NCBI GenBank assembly: GCA_047833665.1
Contig: CP181261.1
Coordinates: 1,860,001 to 1,924,000, forward strand
Direction of reading: 5' to 3'
Source of the DNA: Caproicibacter sp047833665
GTDB lineage: Bacteria; Bacillota; Clostridia; Oscillospirales; Acutalibacteraceae
Length of the DNA stretch: 64,000 nucleotides
Shown in pieces: positions 34,842 to 44,850 of the stretch. Numbering within the stretch: the stretch's first letter is position 1; every line of letters begins with the position of its first letter. The notes beneath the pieces are model-generated. The model saw only the letters and a program-made list of their open reading frames with translations. It was not told the DNA's origin and did not search any database. A program made the position numbers and the translations under genes.

Positions 34842-35502
34842 AACAAACATTCGAAATTCCCCGATTGTCCCTAGTGAGGTCTTTTATTCTTCTGCTTTCT
34901 TCATTGTCATTTTCTTTTCAGAATCTTACAGTACCTCATCAACCAATCATTGGGATGCAGACATTTTAAAACATTGTTTGCATCCCCTTCTGTTTCTATC
35001 ACATTAATTCAATTGTCACACAGCCCTTACGTCACTCACAGTTATTGCATTGTAAAAATGCAATAACTACTCTGCAACAGAAAGCACCTACCTTCTAAAT
35101 TTCTCGCTTATCCACATTATAACTTGACATACACCAGCTAAAAACAATGCTAAAATTGCACCGGCCATATTTTCCACCTTGCTACATCACTTTGCCTAAA
35201 AAAATAAACCATATATTCCCTAATTTGGTATGTATATAAATTATAACACTTTGTCATAATTATTCAATAGAAATATATAATTGACACGCTAATTGCATGT
35301 GATAAAATATGAACAAATACCATAAAGTTTGTAATTTAAAAAGTCATTGGTGCTTCCATGCGAATGCCCCCGAGACACTCGTCCACTTCGGCTGATTTAT
35401 TCCGGAAATCCCGAAATTGCGCCTGCTTTGATACTTGTCCTTTAGCAAAAACTCTTAGAAATCACATAATCAAGATTTGAAGTTGTGAGAAAGGATGTAA
35501 GA
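34842..35502. other. Non-coding stretch right of the element
   Basis: No supported gene. It holds a hairpin GTTATTGCATT/AATGCAATAAC (35041-35067) without a T run, AT-rich sequence, and the promoter of the DUF262 operon. Confidence 0.5.
35281..35308 (+). promoter_or_regulatory. Promoter candidate for the DUF262 operon
   Basis: TTGACA, a 16-bp spacer and TAAAAT lie about 195 bp upstream of the first DUF262 gene, leaving a long leader. Confidence 0.6.
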
Positions 35503-36816
35503 ATGGCTCTGCTTCAAGATGAATTAAAAATAATCACGGTTGATGAATTATTTAAAAAAAAATTAGCCTTACCGACATATCAACGTCCGTATCGTTGGAG
35601 TGTTAAATCCACAAATACACTTTTTCTTGATACTTATCATGCATATCAAGAAGGGATACAAGAATATAGACTCGGCTCGGTGATTTTACATAAAGAAAAT
35701 GTAAAATACAACATTGTGGATGGTCAACAACGAATAACAACACTTTCCATTCTTCTGTACTGCTTGGGTGATGAGAAGCAAGGGCTATTAGAAGAAAAAT
35801 ATAATCAGCTGTCTTATGATGCAATTATAGCGAACCGTGGAATGTTATCCAAGCGTATCAATGAACTTTCGGAAGATGAGCGAGGCAAATACAAAAAATA
35901 TTTACTCGAACAATGTACTGTAGTTCAAATTGTCACAGACAGCGAGCAAGAAGCTTTTCAATTTTTCGATTCACAAAATTCCCGCGGCAAAGAGTTGGCA
36001 CCACATGATTTATTAAAGGCATATCATTTACGTGAAATGGACAATGAGAACGAACAGCAAAAAGTAAGCATTATCAACCAATGGGAAAATTTAGACCAAG
36101 ATGATTTGAATATTTTGTTTAAAAATTATCTTTACCCTTTGACGCAATGGTATAAAAGCAGGAATGGTTTGGGCTATTCTTCGCGCAACATCGATGTGTT
36201 CAAAGGGATTAAAAACACAAATGTTTTTAATTTTGCTATCTATCATAAAGCAAGTAACCTATTCGTAGAACAGTTTAATGCAAACGGAAACAGTGAATTA
36301 CTTGCATGTCAATTACTAAATCAATTTCAATTGACACAACCACTGATAGCGGGCAAACGATTTTTTAAATATAGTCTTCATTATGAAAAATTGCTGAAGC
36401 AAATACGAAAAATAATAGATAAGAATTATACGGATGAACAAATCCCGAAGAGAGGTTCCGGGGATGTGTATATCAAACAATTATTTGAATGTGCATTATT
36501 ATTTTTCGCTGATCGATTTGGTTTAGAAAGTCTAACGAAAGGTGTTATTCAACAATTATATTCATGGAGCTATTCTTTGCGTTTAGTTATGACTGCTGTA
36601 TATCCTCAGACAATCAATAAGTATGCACAAGGCAAGCACGAACGTCTAAACAAGGGTTTGGATTTATTTGCGAAAATCAGTGAAATGAACGATCCGGAAG
36701 AATTAAAGCTTCTTGTTTTGGAACGGCCCGAGGTGGACAGCAATAATCAAAAGAGATTCAAAGTGGTGTATGATTCAATCTGGGAATGGAATGGGTGGAC
36801 AAACGATGGAAAATGA
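35503..36816 (+). CDS. DUF262 protein without nuclease domain (GmrS-like)
   Basis: This protein of about 437 residues has an N-terminal DUF262 domain with PTYQRPYRW near residue 26 and VDGQQRITTLSIL near residue 72; the DGQQR motif belongs to the ParB/Srx-like NTP-binding core. FFDSQNSRGKELAPHDLLKAYHL follows. No HNH motif is visible in the C-terminal half. The ATG 35503 follows AAAGGATG; an upstream GTG is possible. It overlaps the second DUF262 gene by 11 bp. GmrSD-family proteins use this fold to restrict modified phage DNA. Confidence 0.85.
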   Translation: MALLQDELKIITVDELFKKKLALPTYQRPYRWSVKSTNTLFLDTYHAYQEGIQEYRLGSVILHKENVKYNIVDGQQRITTLSILLYCLGDEKQGLLEEKYNQLSYDAIIANRGMLSKRINELSEDERGKYKKYLLEQCTVVQIVTDSEQEAFQFFDSQNSRGKELAPHDLLKAYHLREMDNENEQQKVSIINQWENLDQDDLNILFKNYLYPLTQWYKSRNGLGYSSRNIDVFKGIKNTNVFNFAIYHKASNLFVEQFNANGNSELLACQLLNQFQLTQPLIAGKRFFKYSLHYEKLLKQIRKIIDKNYTDEQIPKRGSGDVYIKQLFECALLFFADRFGLESLTKGVIQQLYSWSYSLRLVMTAVYPQTINKYAQGKHERLNKGLDLFAKISEMNDPEELKLLVLERPEVDSNNQKRFKVVYDSIWEWNGWTNDGK

Positions 36817-38638
36817 TTTAAAAAAGATATCGGTCGCAAACATTTTTAATAATGCTACTTATGTAGTTCCGATTTATCAGCGGAACTATGCTTGGGGAGA
36901 AATGGAAATTGAGCAGCTGATAGAAGATATCGACAGTTCGAATGAGAATGATGCCGAAGACTATTTTCTTGGAAATCTAACGGTTAATCAAACCGATCAT
37001 AATGTATATGAAGTCATAGATGGCCAACAACGATTAACAACGTTATACCTATTAGAAAATTATCTCAATATGCACTTTGCAAAAGACGCATTACGGTTTG
37101 AAGCGCGAGAAAAATCAAACCGTACACTTCAAAATATAGATAAGATTGAAAATTCCGGAATATCGGAGGAATTAGTATCTGATGAAATCTTTCAGGGTTA
37201 TCAAATCATTAAAAACTATTTCCAAACGAAAACGAAAGATATAGACAAAAATCAATTCGTTAAAAAGCTGGAAAAAGTTTTTCTTGTCAGGGTACAAGTT
37301 CCTCAGGGGATAGACTTAAATCATTATTTTGAAATCATGAACACACGTGGAGAACAACTTGAACTGCATGAAATAGCAAAAGCTAAGTTTTTAGAAATTC
37401 TGAACACAGAGCACGAGAAAAAAACAGCAGCTTTGATTTGGGAAAAATGCTCTGATATGAACTCCTATGTTCAGATGAATTTTGACTCCAAGGTGAGAAA
37501 TTCACTTTTTACAGATGATTGGTCCGGTCTTAAGGCTAATATCAGCGATTTTGATTCAATCGCGAAATGTGTTCCGAATGATGATGAAGAAGACAGAGCA
37601 TCAATCTCTTTGCTTGAGATTCTAAAAAACAATAAACCTATAAATAAGGAAGTGGATCAGAACGAAGTTGAAAATGAACGTTTTGAATCAATTATTTCAT
37701 TTCCAAACTTCTTATTGCAAGTGAATGCTGCCATACAAGCCAAAGATGACCAAACAAAACTTGAAGAAGATGTAAGTCTTGATGATAAACATTTCTTAGA
37801 AAATCTGTCATGGGCCTGGAAGGATGCCAATAAAGCAAAAAATTTTTTATATCATTTGCTAAAATGTCGTGTATTATTTGATAAATATATATTGAAACGA
37901 GAATATATCGGAAATTATAAAGAAAACGGTAGATGGTCCCTACAACGTTTGGAAAAATACAGGGATGCAAAAAGTGATAAGCCTAAATATGTAAGCACTT
38001 TTGATAATGAGGATATGCAGAAGAATAAAAAACTGAAAACACTGCAATCCTGTTTACGTATCACCTACACATCCCCGAAGACGATGCATTGGATTTCGCT
38101 GGTCTTAAAGAAATTATTAGAAAATGAATCATGTGACATCATTGACGAACTTGAAAAATACTGCCAAAAAAAAGTTGAAGAATCAAACTTTGAATCTGTC
38201 AATGGATTTGGTTTTGAAAGGATCGTATTTACTTATCTTGATTATTTACTTTATCGAGACGGCTATCAATATGGAGGAGATGAAATTATATCACGAATGC
38301 CGGAAAATTGGGAGTTTCAATTTAGAAATTCCATCGAGCATTTCTCCCCTCAAAATCCGGTCGAAGAAAAACGTTGGGATGACGGCAGCTTGAACGGATT
38401 CGGTAATTTGGCGTTAATAACCGTTTCGGGGAACTCGAAGTTTTCCAACCTGCCGCCGCAAGGAAAAATCAGTTCATACCCGAGTATCATAAATCAAAGT
38501 TTAAAATTAAAGATCATGGCAGCTATGACAAAATCCGGCGATGGAAAGTGGACAAAAGAAAAGGCAAGAGAACATAAAGAAGAAATGTTCAAACTTTTGA
38601 AAGGCACCAACAATTCGGGCACTTCCGCAGAAAAATGA
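36806..38638 (+). CDS. DUF262-DUF1524 (HNH) protein, GmrSD-like
   Basis: This 610-residue protein has an N-terminal DUF262 domain (VPIYQRNYAW near residue 22, IDGQQRLTTLYLL near residue 72, FEIMNTRGEQL) and a C-terminal DUF1524 domain with IEHFSPQNP, NGFGNLALI and SNLPPQGK, the His-Asn-Asn pattern of His-Me nucleases. Such proteins are NTP-dependent DNA cleavers in type IV restriction. It is translationally coupled to a DUF262-only partner, so both may form one complex. Next to a mobile element, it fits a defence locus. Confidence 0.87.
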   Translation: MENDLKKISVANIFNNATYVVPIYQRNYAWGEMEIEQLIEDIDSSNENDAEDYFLGNLTVNQTDHNVYEVIDGQQRLTTLYLLENYLNMHFAKDALRFEAREKSNRTLQNIDKIENSGISEELVSDEIFQGYQIIKNYFQTKTKDIDKNQFVKKLEKVFLVRVQVPQGIDLNHYFEIMNTRGEQLELHEIAKAKFLEILNTEHEKKTAALIWEKCSDMNSYVQMNFDSKVRNSLFTDDWSGLKANISDFDSIAKCVPNDDEEDRASISLLEILKNNKPINKEVDQNEVENERFESIISFPNFLLQVNAAIQAKDDQTKLEEDVSLDDKHFLENLSWAWKDANKAKNFLYHLLKCRVLFDKYILKREYIGNYKENGRWSLQRLEKYRDAKSDKPKYVSTFDNEDMQKNKKLKTLQSCLRITYTSPKTMHWISLVLKKLLENESCDIIDELEKYCQKKVEESNFESVNGFGFERIVFTYLDYLLYRDGYQYGGDEIISRMPENWEFQFRNSIEHFSPQNPVEEKRWDDGSLNGFGNLALITVSGNSKFSNLPPQGKISSYPSIINQSLKLKIMAAMTKSGDGKWTKEKAREHKEEMFKLLKGTNNSGTSAEK

Positions 38639-38715
38639 CTTCATGCAGACCAATAATTTTTCCTGTTGTGCACAGAAGATGAAGAAGCAGAAACACGATT
38701 GCGGAGGTAAGGCAA

Positions 38716-39162
38716 ATGTTTCTAAGACGATACCAACCATCAGATTGCAGGGAAATGGCAGAACTTTTTTACAATACCGTTCACACGATAAATGCCAAAG
38801 ATTATACGAAAGAACAGTTAGATGTATGGGCAACGGGTCATGTAGATTTAGAAAAGTGGAATCAGTCCTTCCAAGAACATTTTAGTCTTGTTGCCATTGA
38901 AAATAAAATCATCATTGGTTTTGGTGATATAGATAAAACGGGATATCTGGATCGATTATTTGTCCATAAGGATTATCAGAAAAAAGGTGTCGCTGCGGCT
39001 ATTTGTGACAAACTGGAACAAGCGGTTAAAGGAAAAATTATCACTCACGCTTCTATCACAGCAAGACCTTTTTTTGAAAAGAGAGGTTATAAGATTATCA
39101 AAAAACAACAGCTTAAAAAACAAGGAGTTGTACTGACAAACTTTGTCATGAAGAAAGAATAA
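38716..39162 (+). CDS. GNAT-family N-acetyltransferase
   Basis: This 148-residue protein begins MFLRRYQPSDCREMAELFYNT and has acetyl-CoA binding motif A in LDRLFVHKDYQKKGVAAAICDKLE. The late SITARPFFEKRGYK is the usual GNAT end. The substrate is unknown. GGAGGTAAG precedes the ATG. Confidence 0.88.
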   Translation: MFLRRYQPSDCREMAELFYNTVHTINAKDYTKEQLDVWATGHVDLEKWNQSFQEHFSLVAIENKIIIGFGDIDKTGYLDRLFVHKDYQKKGVAAAICDKLEQAVKGKIITHASITARPFFEKRGYKIIKKQQLKKQGVVLTNFVMKKE

Positions 39163-39267
39163 TCAATTCCGATTTTCCTATCTATAGCATGACATCGGAA
39201 TCGTTTAAAAAAGTATAAAGTGGAAATATCAGAAAGACTCGGCGGAGATTGATCATCGATGATTAGG

Positions 39268-39690
39268 GGCGTGCGGACAAAAAGTTGGACTGAATACAAC
39301 ACTCAGGAAGGAGACAGAGGATGTATTCAGAGGAACAATATCGCAAAGCCCCAGGGGTTTATGAAGAAACGAGATCGGTAACAAAAACAATAACGATTTT
39401 GGGATATCCGGCACGCAGGCAAACGCTATACAATTGGATCAATCGAAAACGAATGTTGCCGGAAGACCGATGCACCTTTTGTGGATATAATACACCGGAG
39501 CACCCTCGCCATCCACCTATAGAATTAAAGCTTGAGATTTTACACCGTTGCTTTGAGCTGGAAGAAGATGTGCAATCAGTAACAAATGAAGTGGGATATA
39601 GCACAGCAAGTATATATAACTGGCGGCGTAAATACATCCAGAAAGGTGCTGCGGCATTAATGAATGCATCCAATGAGCGAGCCAGAGGCT
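39268..39690 (+). mobile_element. IS3-family remnant (5' end)
   Basis: The left end GTGCGGACA plus orfA survive; the element is cut at 39688 by an IS256 end. The end sequence matches that of the fragment at 21.25 kb. Confidence 0.8.
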
Positions 39691-39692
39691 AG
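39321..39692 (+). pseudogene. IS3 orfA, truncated by IS256
   Basis: 123 readable residues with two HTH-like parts (ARRQTLYNWINRK; GYSTASIYNWRRKY). The natural C-terminus is replaced by bases of the IS256 end. GGAAGGAGA precedes the ATG. No orfB follows. Confidence 0.82.
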
Positions 39693-40145
39693 TGTCAAGG
39701 GAAGTTCGCAATTTCGGGACTCCGAAAAATGAATTAGGCTACGTTTAACAGTGAAAGAATGGATTTCGGGTTTAAGTATGCTCTGGAAACAGACCAGTCT
39801 TCCGCATATTCCATCAGACATGTTGTTACCAGCCGTAGGTAGGAATCCGGATTGGGAAATATTCCGACTACGCTGGTTCTGCGGCGAATTTCCTTGTTTA
39901 GCCGTTCTAGCATATTGGTCAAGGAAATTTTGCGGGCATCGAGTTCCGGAAAGGCATAAAAGGATAGAGAATCTTCCAGCCCATCTTGCAGAAGCTTAAT
40001 TGCTTTTGGAAAGCGTTTTCCATACTGTTCTGATATTTGCTCTGCACGTTGTCTAGCTATTTTAGCGGAAGGTGCCAGCCAAATTTCTTTTAACTGAGCC
40101 GCAAAGGATTCTTTTTCCTTCTGGGGTACATGAGCCAAAATATTT
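39688..40145 (-). pseudogene. IS256-family copy 1, C-terminal fragment
   Basis: The IS right end GCTAGTGTCAAGG and the last 134 transposase codons (ending SILSLLNVA at 39734) remain. The fragment stops inside the transposase gene, where copy 2 begins in opposite orientation. It is nearly identical to copies 2 and 3. Confidence 0.92.
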
Positions 40146-41477
40146 GATGGAGTACAATAAAGTTCGCAATTTCATAAAGGCATAGAAAAGTCATTGGGAC
40201 TCCGATAAAATGAATGGTGAGAAAACATTCAAAGAAGGAGAGATACCCAATGACTCAAAAAAAGAATACCACAGATTTGACAGAATTGCTACTAAAATGT
40301 ATGGCGCAACCAGATCCAATGCTGTCGATGCTGGAATGGCTTTGTACTCGTCTGATGGAAGCAGAGGTCTCCGGTATCGTTGGCGCAGAAAAGAATGCAC
40401 ACAATCCATCCCGCCGTGATTACCGCTGCGGCTATCGGCCGCGTCGATTGGATACTCGTATGGGGACGATGTATCTGATGGTACCAAAACTCCGAAATCA
40501 GGGCTATATCCCGTTTTTCGTAACAGAACGCAAGCGCAGTGAAGCAGCGCTGATTCAAGTGGTTCAAGAAGCGTTTGTGCAGGGTGTATCTACGCGAAAG
40601 ATGGAGAAACTAGCTCGCAGTCTTGGAATTGAAAATCTTTCTCGCAGTCAAGTCAGTGAAATGACGAAAGGTCTTAACGAGCAGGTACAGTACTTCCGCA
40701 GCCGGCCTCTGACGGGTCGCTATCCTGTCATTTGGACAGATGCACTGTATGAAAAAATTCGTATGGATGGCCGGGTCGTCAGCATGGCTGTGATGGTAGT
40801 TTGCGGCGTCAATGAACAGGGACATAGGGATATCATTGCTGTAGAGCCAATGCTGGATGAATCCAAAGAAAGTTATTCTCAATTGTTTCAAAGTCTTCTA
40901 GATCGTGGTCTGAAAACACCGCTCCTGGTGGTTTCAGACGCGAACAAAGGGCTGATTGCAGCCATCCGTGAGAGTTTTCCGGGAGCTTCCTGGCAACGGT
41001 GCAAAGTCCATTTTATGCGAAATATTTTGGCTCATGTATCCCAGAAGGAAAAAGAATCCTTTGCGGCTCAGTTAAAAGAAATTTGGCTGGCACCTTCCGC
41101 TAAAATAGCTAGACAACGCGCAGAGCAAATATCAGAACAGTATGGAAAACGCTTTCCAAAAGCAATTGAGCTTCTGCAAGATGGGCTGGAAGATTCTCTA
41201 GCCTTCTATGCTTTTCCGGAACTCGATGCTCGCAAAATCTCCTCAACCAATATGCTAGAACGGCTAAACAAGGAAATTCGCCGCAGAACCAGCGTAGTCG
41301 GAATATTTCCTAATCCGGATTCCTATCTACGGCTGGTAACAACACATCTGATGGAGTATGCGGAGGACTGGTCTATTTCCAGAGCATACTTAAACCCGAA
41401 ATCCATTCTTTCACTGTTAAACGTAGCCTAATTCATTTTCCGGAGTCCCGAAATTGCGAACTTCCCTTGACACTAGG
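40146..41477 (+). mobile_element. IS256-family insertion sequence, copy 2
   Basis: The left end GATGGAGTACAAT and right end TTGACACTAG flank an intact transposase gene; the inner end parts share GTTCGCAATTT. No target duplication is seen because the left side abuts the copy 1 fragment. Confidence 0.93.
40250..41431 (+). CDS. IS256-family transposase (copy 2)
   Basis: This protein of about 393 residues starts MTQKKNTTDLTELLLK after AAGGAGAG. The DDE catalytic residues lie in VIWTDALYEK, LLVVSDANKG and the late MLERLNKEIRRR region. The frame is intact. It is nearly identical to the copy at 56.93-58.11 kb. Confidence 0.95.
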   Translation: MTQKKNTTDLTELLLKCMAQPDPMLSMLEWLCTRLMEAEVSGIVGAEKNAHNPSRRDYRCGYRPRRLDTRMGTMYLMVPKLRNQGYIPFFVTERKRSEAALIQVVQEAFVQGVSTRKMEKLARSLGIENLSRSQVSEMTKGLNEQVQYFRSRPLTGRYPVIWTDALYEKIRMDGRVVSMAVMVVCGVNEQGHRDIIAVEPMLDESKESYSQLFQSLLDRGLKTPLLVVSDANKGLIAAIRESFPGASWQRCKVHFMRNILAHVSQKEKESFAAQLKEIWLAPSAKIARQRAEQISEQYGKRFPKAIELLQDGLEDSLAFYAFPELDARKISSTNMLERLNKEIRRRTSVVGIFPNPDSYLRLVTTHLMEYAEDWSISRAYLNPKSILSLLNVA

Positions 41478-41539
41478 ATCACTTAATTTCACTACATAAC
41501 TCCAGCAACAATAACGTATCAATGAGACAAAATAAAGAG
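41478..41539. other. Short spacer after IS256
   Basis: Nothing recognised. Confidence 0.3.
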
Positions 41540-41585
41540 CCGCATAAACAACCGGAAAATCGGTAAAAATCCAGTGTTTATGCGG
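41540..41585 (-). terminator. Terminator of the lost tRNA-Leu gene
   Basis: CCGCATAAACA pairs with TGTTTATGCGG. On the minus strand it is followed by CTCTTTATTTTG. It lies just past the tRNA-Leu 3' end. Confidence 0.75.
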
Positions 41586-41601
41586 TCTAACGGAAATTGA
41601 T

Positions 41602-41657
41602 TGGTGCGAGAGGCGGGACTTGAACCCGCATGAACGTTTAATGGTTCACAAGAACCT
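41602..41657 (-). pseudogene. tRNA-Leu 3' fragment
   Basis: The minus strand reads a long variable arm (GAAC/GTTC), the T-arm GCGGGTTCAAGTCCCGC, acceptor 3' strand CTCTCGC and ACCA. The 5' half, with the acceptor partner GCGAGAG, is missing; an ISL3 fragment begins at the anticodon region. Confidence 0.8.
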
Positions 41658-41920
41658 TAATCTCGGTGTTAACGCCTTCGGTAAAACCGTTGGTGTAAGG
41701 GCAATCAAATGAATCAATCGACAAATCCGGAAATTCCACTGTTTTGTGCGACCATCATCCAATGGGACAGCACTGTTTGTATGGACCTGCTGTCAGAAGA
41801 TTCAAGAACTTGGAAAAACCGTTTCTTCAAAGCGTAGGCTGTCAGCAAACGGCTGCCGGCATGAACATCAGATCAACCTGTTGCCCTCACTTCAGAGCAA
41901 GAAATATGTATCGTTTATTT
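41655..41920 (-). mobile_element. ISL3-family remnant
   Basis: DNA similar to the C-terminal coding part of the ISL3 element at 3.2-3.5 kb, with several indels and no intact frame. Shared stretches include GCCTTCGGTAAAACC-like and CTGTCAGAAGATTCAAG-like segments. Confidence 0.82.
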
Positions 41921-41957
41921 TGCAAAGTTTTTTTATCTCTTTGCGAAATGGCGAAAT

Positions 41958-43358
41958 TTATTGCACCCTATCACTTTTTACCCTAAGTTCTTCTGTGTTA
42001 CCTTTTTGTGCCATTGCTAGTAGTATTTTTGGAAATTTCACCGAGAAAATCAGTGTGCATAAAATGGCCGATGTTGCATCAGCTATCGCTTCCGCGGAAT
42101 AGACTCCCATAACGCCAATGAAATGCGGTAAAATCAGCGCAAGCGGTACCAGCAGGATAACTTTGCGCAGCAGTGCAATAAACAAGGAAACCTTTGCCTG
42201 CCCCAGTGCTATAAACATACTCTGGCATGCGCGCTGAAGGCCAAAAATGCTCATTCCGGCGAGAAATACCGGCATCACTTTTACTACTACATCAATGAGT
42301 GCCGCATCATCGGTAAATAACCGCGCTATTGTCCACGGAAACAAAATCATCAGCACAATTAAGAGAAAATTACAGGAAAACATGATGGTAAGCACAATCT
42401 TGAATCCTGTTTTTAAACGCTCCGCGTTGCCGTGCCCATAATTATAGCTGATAACAGGAATAATGCCTTGCGAAAAACCACCCAGAGGCGCGGCTACAAT
42501 TTGCATAGAACTTTGCATGACGGTTAGTGCACTCACATAAATATCGCCAAAGTTTACAAGGTTTCCATTTAAAACAAACCCTACTAAACTTTCCGTACAT
42601 GACATAACAAAAGGTGAAACACCAAGCGACAGCACAGAGAAAACCACATTTTTGTCCAGCGGCATACGCCTCGGAAGGATTCGCAAAGAAGCCTTCTTTG
42701 AAAATAAAAAGCGAAGTACCCATAAAGCACTGAAAAACTGCGAGACAACCGTCGCAGCAGCCGCGCCGGATACACCCATATGCAGTGCAAAAATAAAAAG
42801 CGGGTCCAACGCAATGTTTAGAACAGCACCGATTAGAACGGAACACATGGCAATGCCGGGCCTGCCCTGACTGCTGATGAAGCTGTTCAAACCGATGGAC
42901 ATCTGTACAAACAGTGTTCCGATTAGGTAAATCTTAAGGTAATCCACTGCATAGCCGATTGTATCATCTGAAGCACCGATTACACGCAGAATGGACCCCA
43001 TAAAAAGATAGGAAAAAGTCATGGTTATTACAGTGAAAATCAAAATCAAGACAAAGCCGTTCCCAAGAATCTTTTCGGCCCGCTGCCGGTTTCCTTTGCC
43101 AAGCTCTATTGCAGCAAGAGGGGCACCGCCGCCCCCAACAATCATGGAAAATGCGGCAATCAATATGATGATTGAATTGGTAACGCCCACTCCGGCCAGT
43201 GCATCTGTTCCAATAGACGGGATATGTCCAATATAAATCCTATCAACTACGTTATACAGCAAATTCACCAGTTGCGCAGCAACTGATGGCAGGGCCATTC
43301 TGAAAATCAAAGGCAGCATTGGGTCAGTACCAAGTCGTTTTTCGTATTGGCTATTCAA
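41958..43358 (-). CDS. MATE-family multidrug/cation antiporter
   Basis: This 466-residue protein has 12 predicted membrane segments and MATE signatures: MALPSVAAQLVNLLYNVVDRIYIG at the N-terminus, IIPVISYNYGHGN in the middle and GLQRACQSMFIALGQAK. It exports drugs or metabolites using Na+ or H+. The start is a TTG at 43358. It is intact, unlike the related gene at 48.2-49.1 kb. Confidence 0.93.
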   Translation of the reverse strand: MNSQYEKRLGTDPMLPLIFRMALPSVAAQLVNLLYNVVDRIYIGHIPSIGTDALAGVGVTNSIIILIAAFSMIVGGGGAPLAAIELGKGNRQRAEKILGNGFVLILIFTVITMTFSYLFMGSILRVIGASDDTIGYAVDYLKIYLIGTLFVQMSIGLNSFISSQGRPGIAMCSVLIGAVLNIALDPLFIFALHMGVSGAAAATVVSQFFSALWVLRFLFSKKASLRILPRRMPLDKNVVFSVLSLGVSPFVMSCTESLVGFVLNGNLVNFGDIYVSALTVMQSSMQIVAAPLGGFSQGIIPVISYNYGHGNAERLKTGFKIVLTIMFSCNFLLIVLMILFPWTIARLFTDDAALIDVVVKVMPVFLAGMSIFGLQRACQSMFIALGQAKVSLFIALLRKVILLVPLALILPHFIGVMGVYSAEAIADATSAILCTLIFSVKFPKILLAMAQKGNTEELRVKSDRVQ

Positions 43359-43487
43359 TTGAATACATCTTCCTTACGCTGATTTTATTTATGAGAAACA
43401 TTTTATCAGTATATTTTAAAAATAGTGCTGGCAATCCGGCTCTTTCAGCCGGATGCTTTGCTGTTTCAATTTTATTTTTCGCCGTAT

Positions 43488-43660
43488 GATGGAATACAAT
43501 AAAATTCTCAATTTCATAAAGGCATAGAAAAGTCATTGGGACTCCAATAAAATGAATGGTGAGAAGACATTCAAAAAAGGAGAGATACCCAATGACTCAC
43601 AAAAAGAATACCACAGATTTGACAGAATTGCTACTAAAATGTATGGCTCAGCCGGATCTA
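43488..43660 (+). mobile_element. IS256 remnant (5' end)
   Basis: The left end GATGGAATACAAT and the first about 27 transposase codons are readable, diverged from copies 2 and 3, then lost. Confidence 0.88.
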
Positions 43661-44183
43661 ATTGTAGGACTACAATACATATTGGACAGTATGGGAGAGT
43701 AAAAATTTAGGAAGCTTTATTTTAACCGATGTGTCCATTTCTGCTGTTATTTTTTCTTAAACTGTCCAATCTGTTTGACAAATCTACAAACCGCAAGTTA
43801 AATCACTCTGCGGTCGAATCGTAAAAATCAGTCCAACTTCTCCACCCACAGCTAAGCGTCTGATGATAGCACATTGAGCCTCTATATTTTCACGAATATT
43901 TAAAAAACTGTTATGACATTTCACTGCCGTAAACTCCATCATGATGAAATATGCTGCACACCAAAAAGGACAGTGAATTCCTGTACAGAAATAGAAGGCT
44001 TGATTTTCGACGCCCCACCTGTTCCCCTGAATTTCGGCTCATCTAAGCGGAAACTCCAGCAGATGCTGTGGTGACATTCATATCGGTTCATCGCACTTTT
44101 CTCACACGGTTAATCAATTTCATATCATAGCCATGTTATAAAACGGATGCAATTACGTAAAAATACGAATTGCTGTAATTTTT
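43661..44183. other. Non-coding stretch
   Basis: No supported gene. A 52-codon minus-strand frame (43784-43942, MMEFTAVKCHNSFLN...) lacks a ribosome binding site and is not called. Confidence 0.4.
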
Positions 44184-44672
44184 CTACTTGCTGAATTTGT
44201 CTGCAATGCTGCTTGCCGCAAAAGAATCCGGCTTTACTTTGCAGTCATAGCCGCAAGCTTTTACCCACGCGACCAGTTCCGGAATTAATGTGCTTGTCTG
44301 TCCGTTACATCCTGCGTCAATATGAATGCAAATATTGATTTTGCTCAAGTCCAAACTCATTTTGTCGCACAGGTTCTCAAATTTGGATAACACCCTGTCC
44401 GCATACGTCAGACTCATATTGGTTTCATAAAGCAATTTCTGTCTAATGTTGTCGATTCTGTTGATTCGCAAAACATCGTAGAAAAAGATTCCGCCATGAC
44501 CGATATTTTGAACGGCTACTACAACCACTATTTTGGTATCAGAGAAATTCTGGCTGTCTGTTCCAAAAATTAAACGAAAGCCATGGGATGTCTCGTTATG
44601 TGACCAAATGTAATTTGCTATGATATGAATCATTTCCTCATCACTGCATTTCCCGTAGGTTGGACTGATCAT
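44184..44672 (-). CDS. YkuK-family (DUF458) RNase H-like protein
   Basis: This protein of about 162 residues starts MISPTYGKCSDEEM after AAAGGAATG. It carries the family motifs FRLIFGTDSQNF near residue 40 and INICIHIDAGCNG near residue 112, with acidic residues of an RNase H-like fold. Function is unknown in most species. Longer start at 44696 is possible. Confidence 0.85.
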   Translation of the reverse strand: MISPTYGKCSDEEMIHIIANYIWSHNETSHGFRLIFGTDSQNFSDTKIVVVVAVQNIGHGGIFFYDVLRINRIDNIRQKLLYETNMSLTYADRVLSKFENLCDKMSLDLSKINICIHIDAGCNGQTSTLIPELVAWVKACGYDCKVKPDSFAASSIADKFSK

Positions 44673-44850
44673 CGCGTCATTCCTTTCTGTAAGCAAATTT
44701 ATGCTCTTGTTTTCGCATGTGTTTATGGTTCACCGATGCGGTTACTTCAGCAAAATTGTCTGCGGCCTATCCGACAAACCACAAAGCAAACTTTTTCTTT
44801 TATCCCAAATTATATCACGCGAAAAGGAAATGTGCTACATATAATTCAAA
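44673..44850. other. Spacer upstream of ykuK
   Basis: Nothing beyond a likely promoter region recognised. Confidence 0.3.

Noticed and set aside
41602..41657. Functional tRNA-Leu
   Set aside because: The 5' half, including the acceptor partner strand and D-arm, is missing.
43784..43942. 52-codon minus-strand frame
   Set aside because: No ribosome binding site and no recognisable domain; lies between IS remnants.
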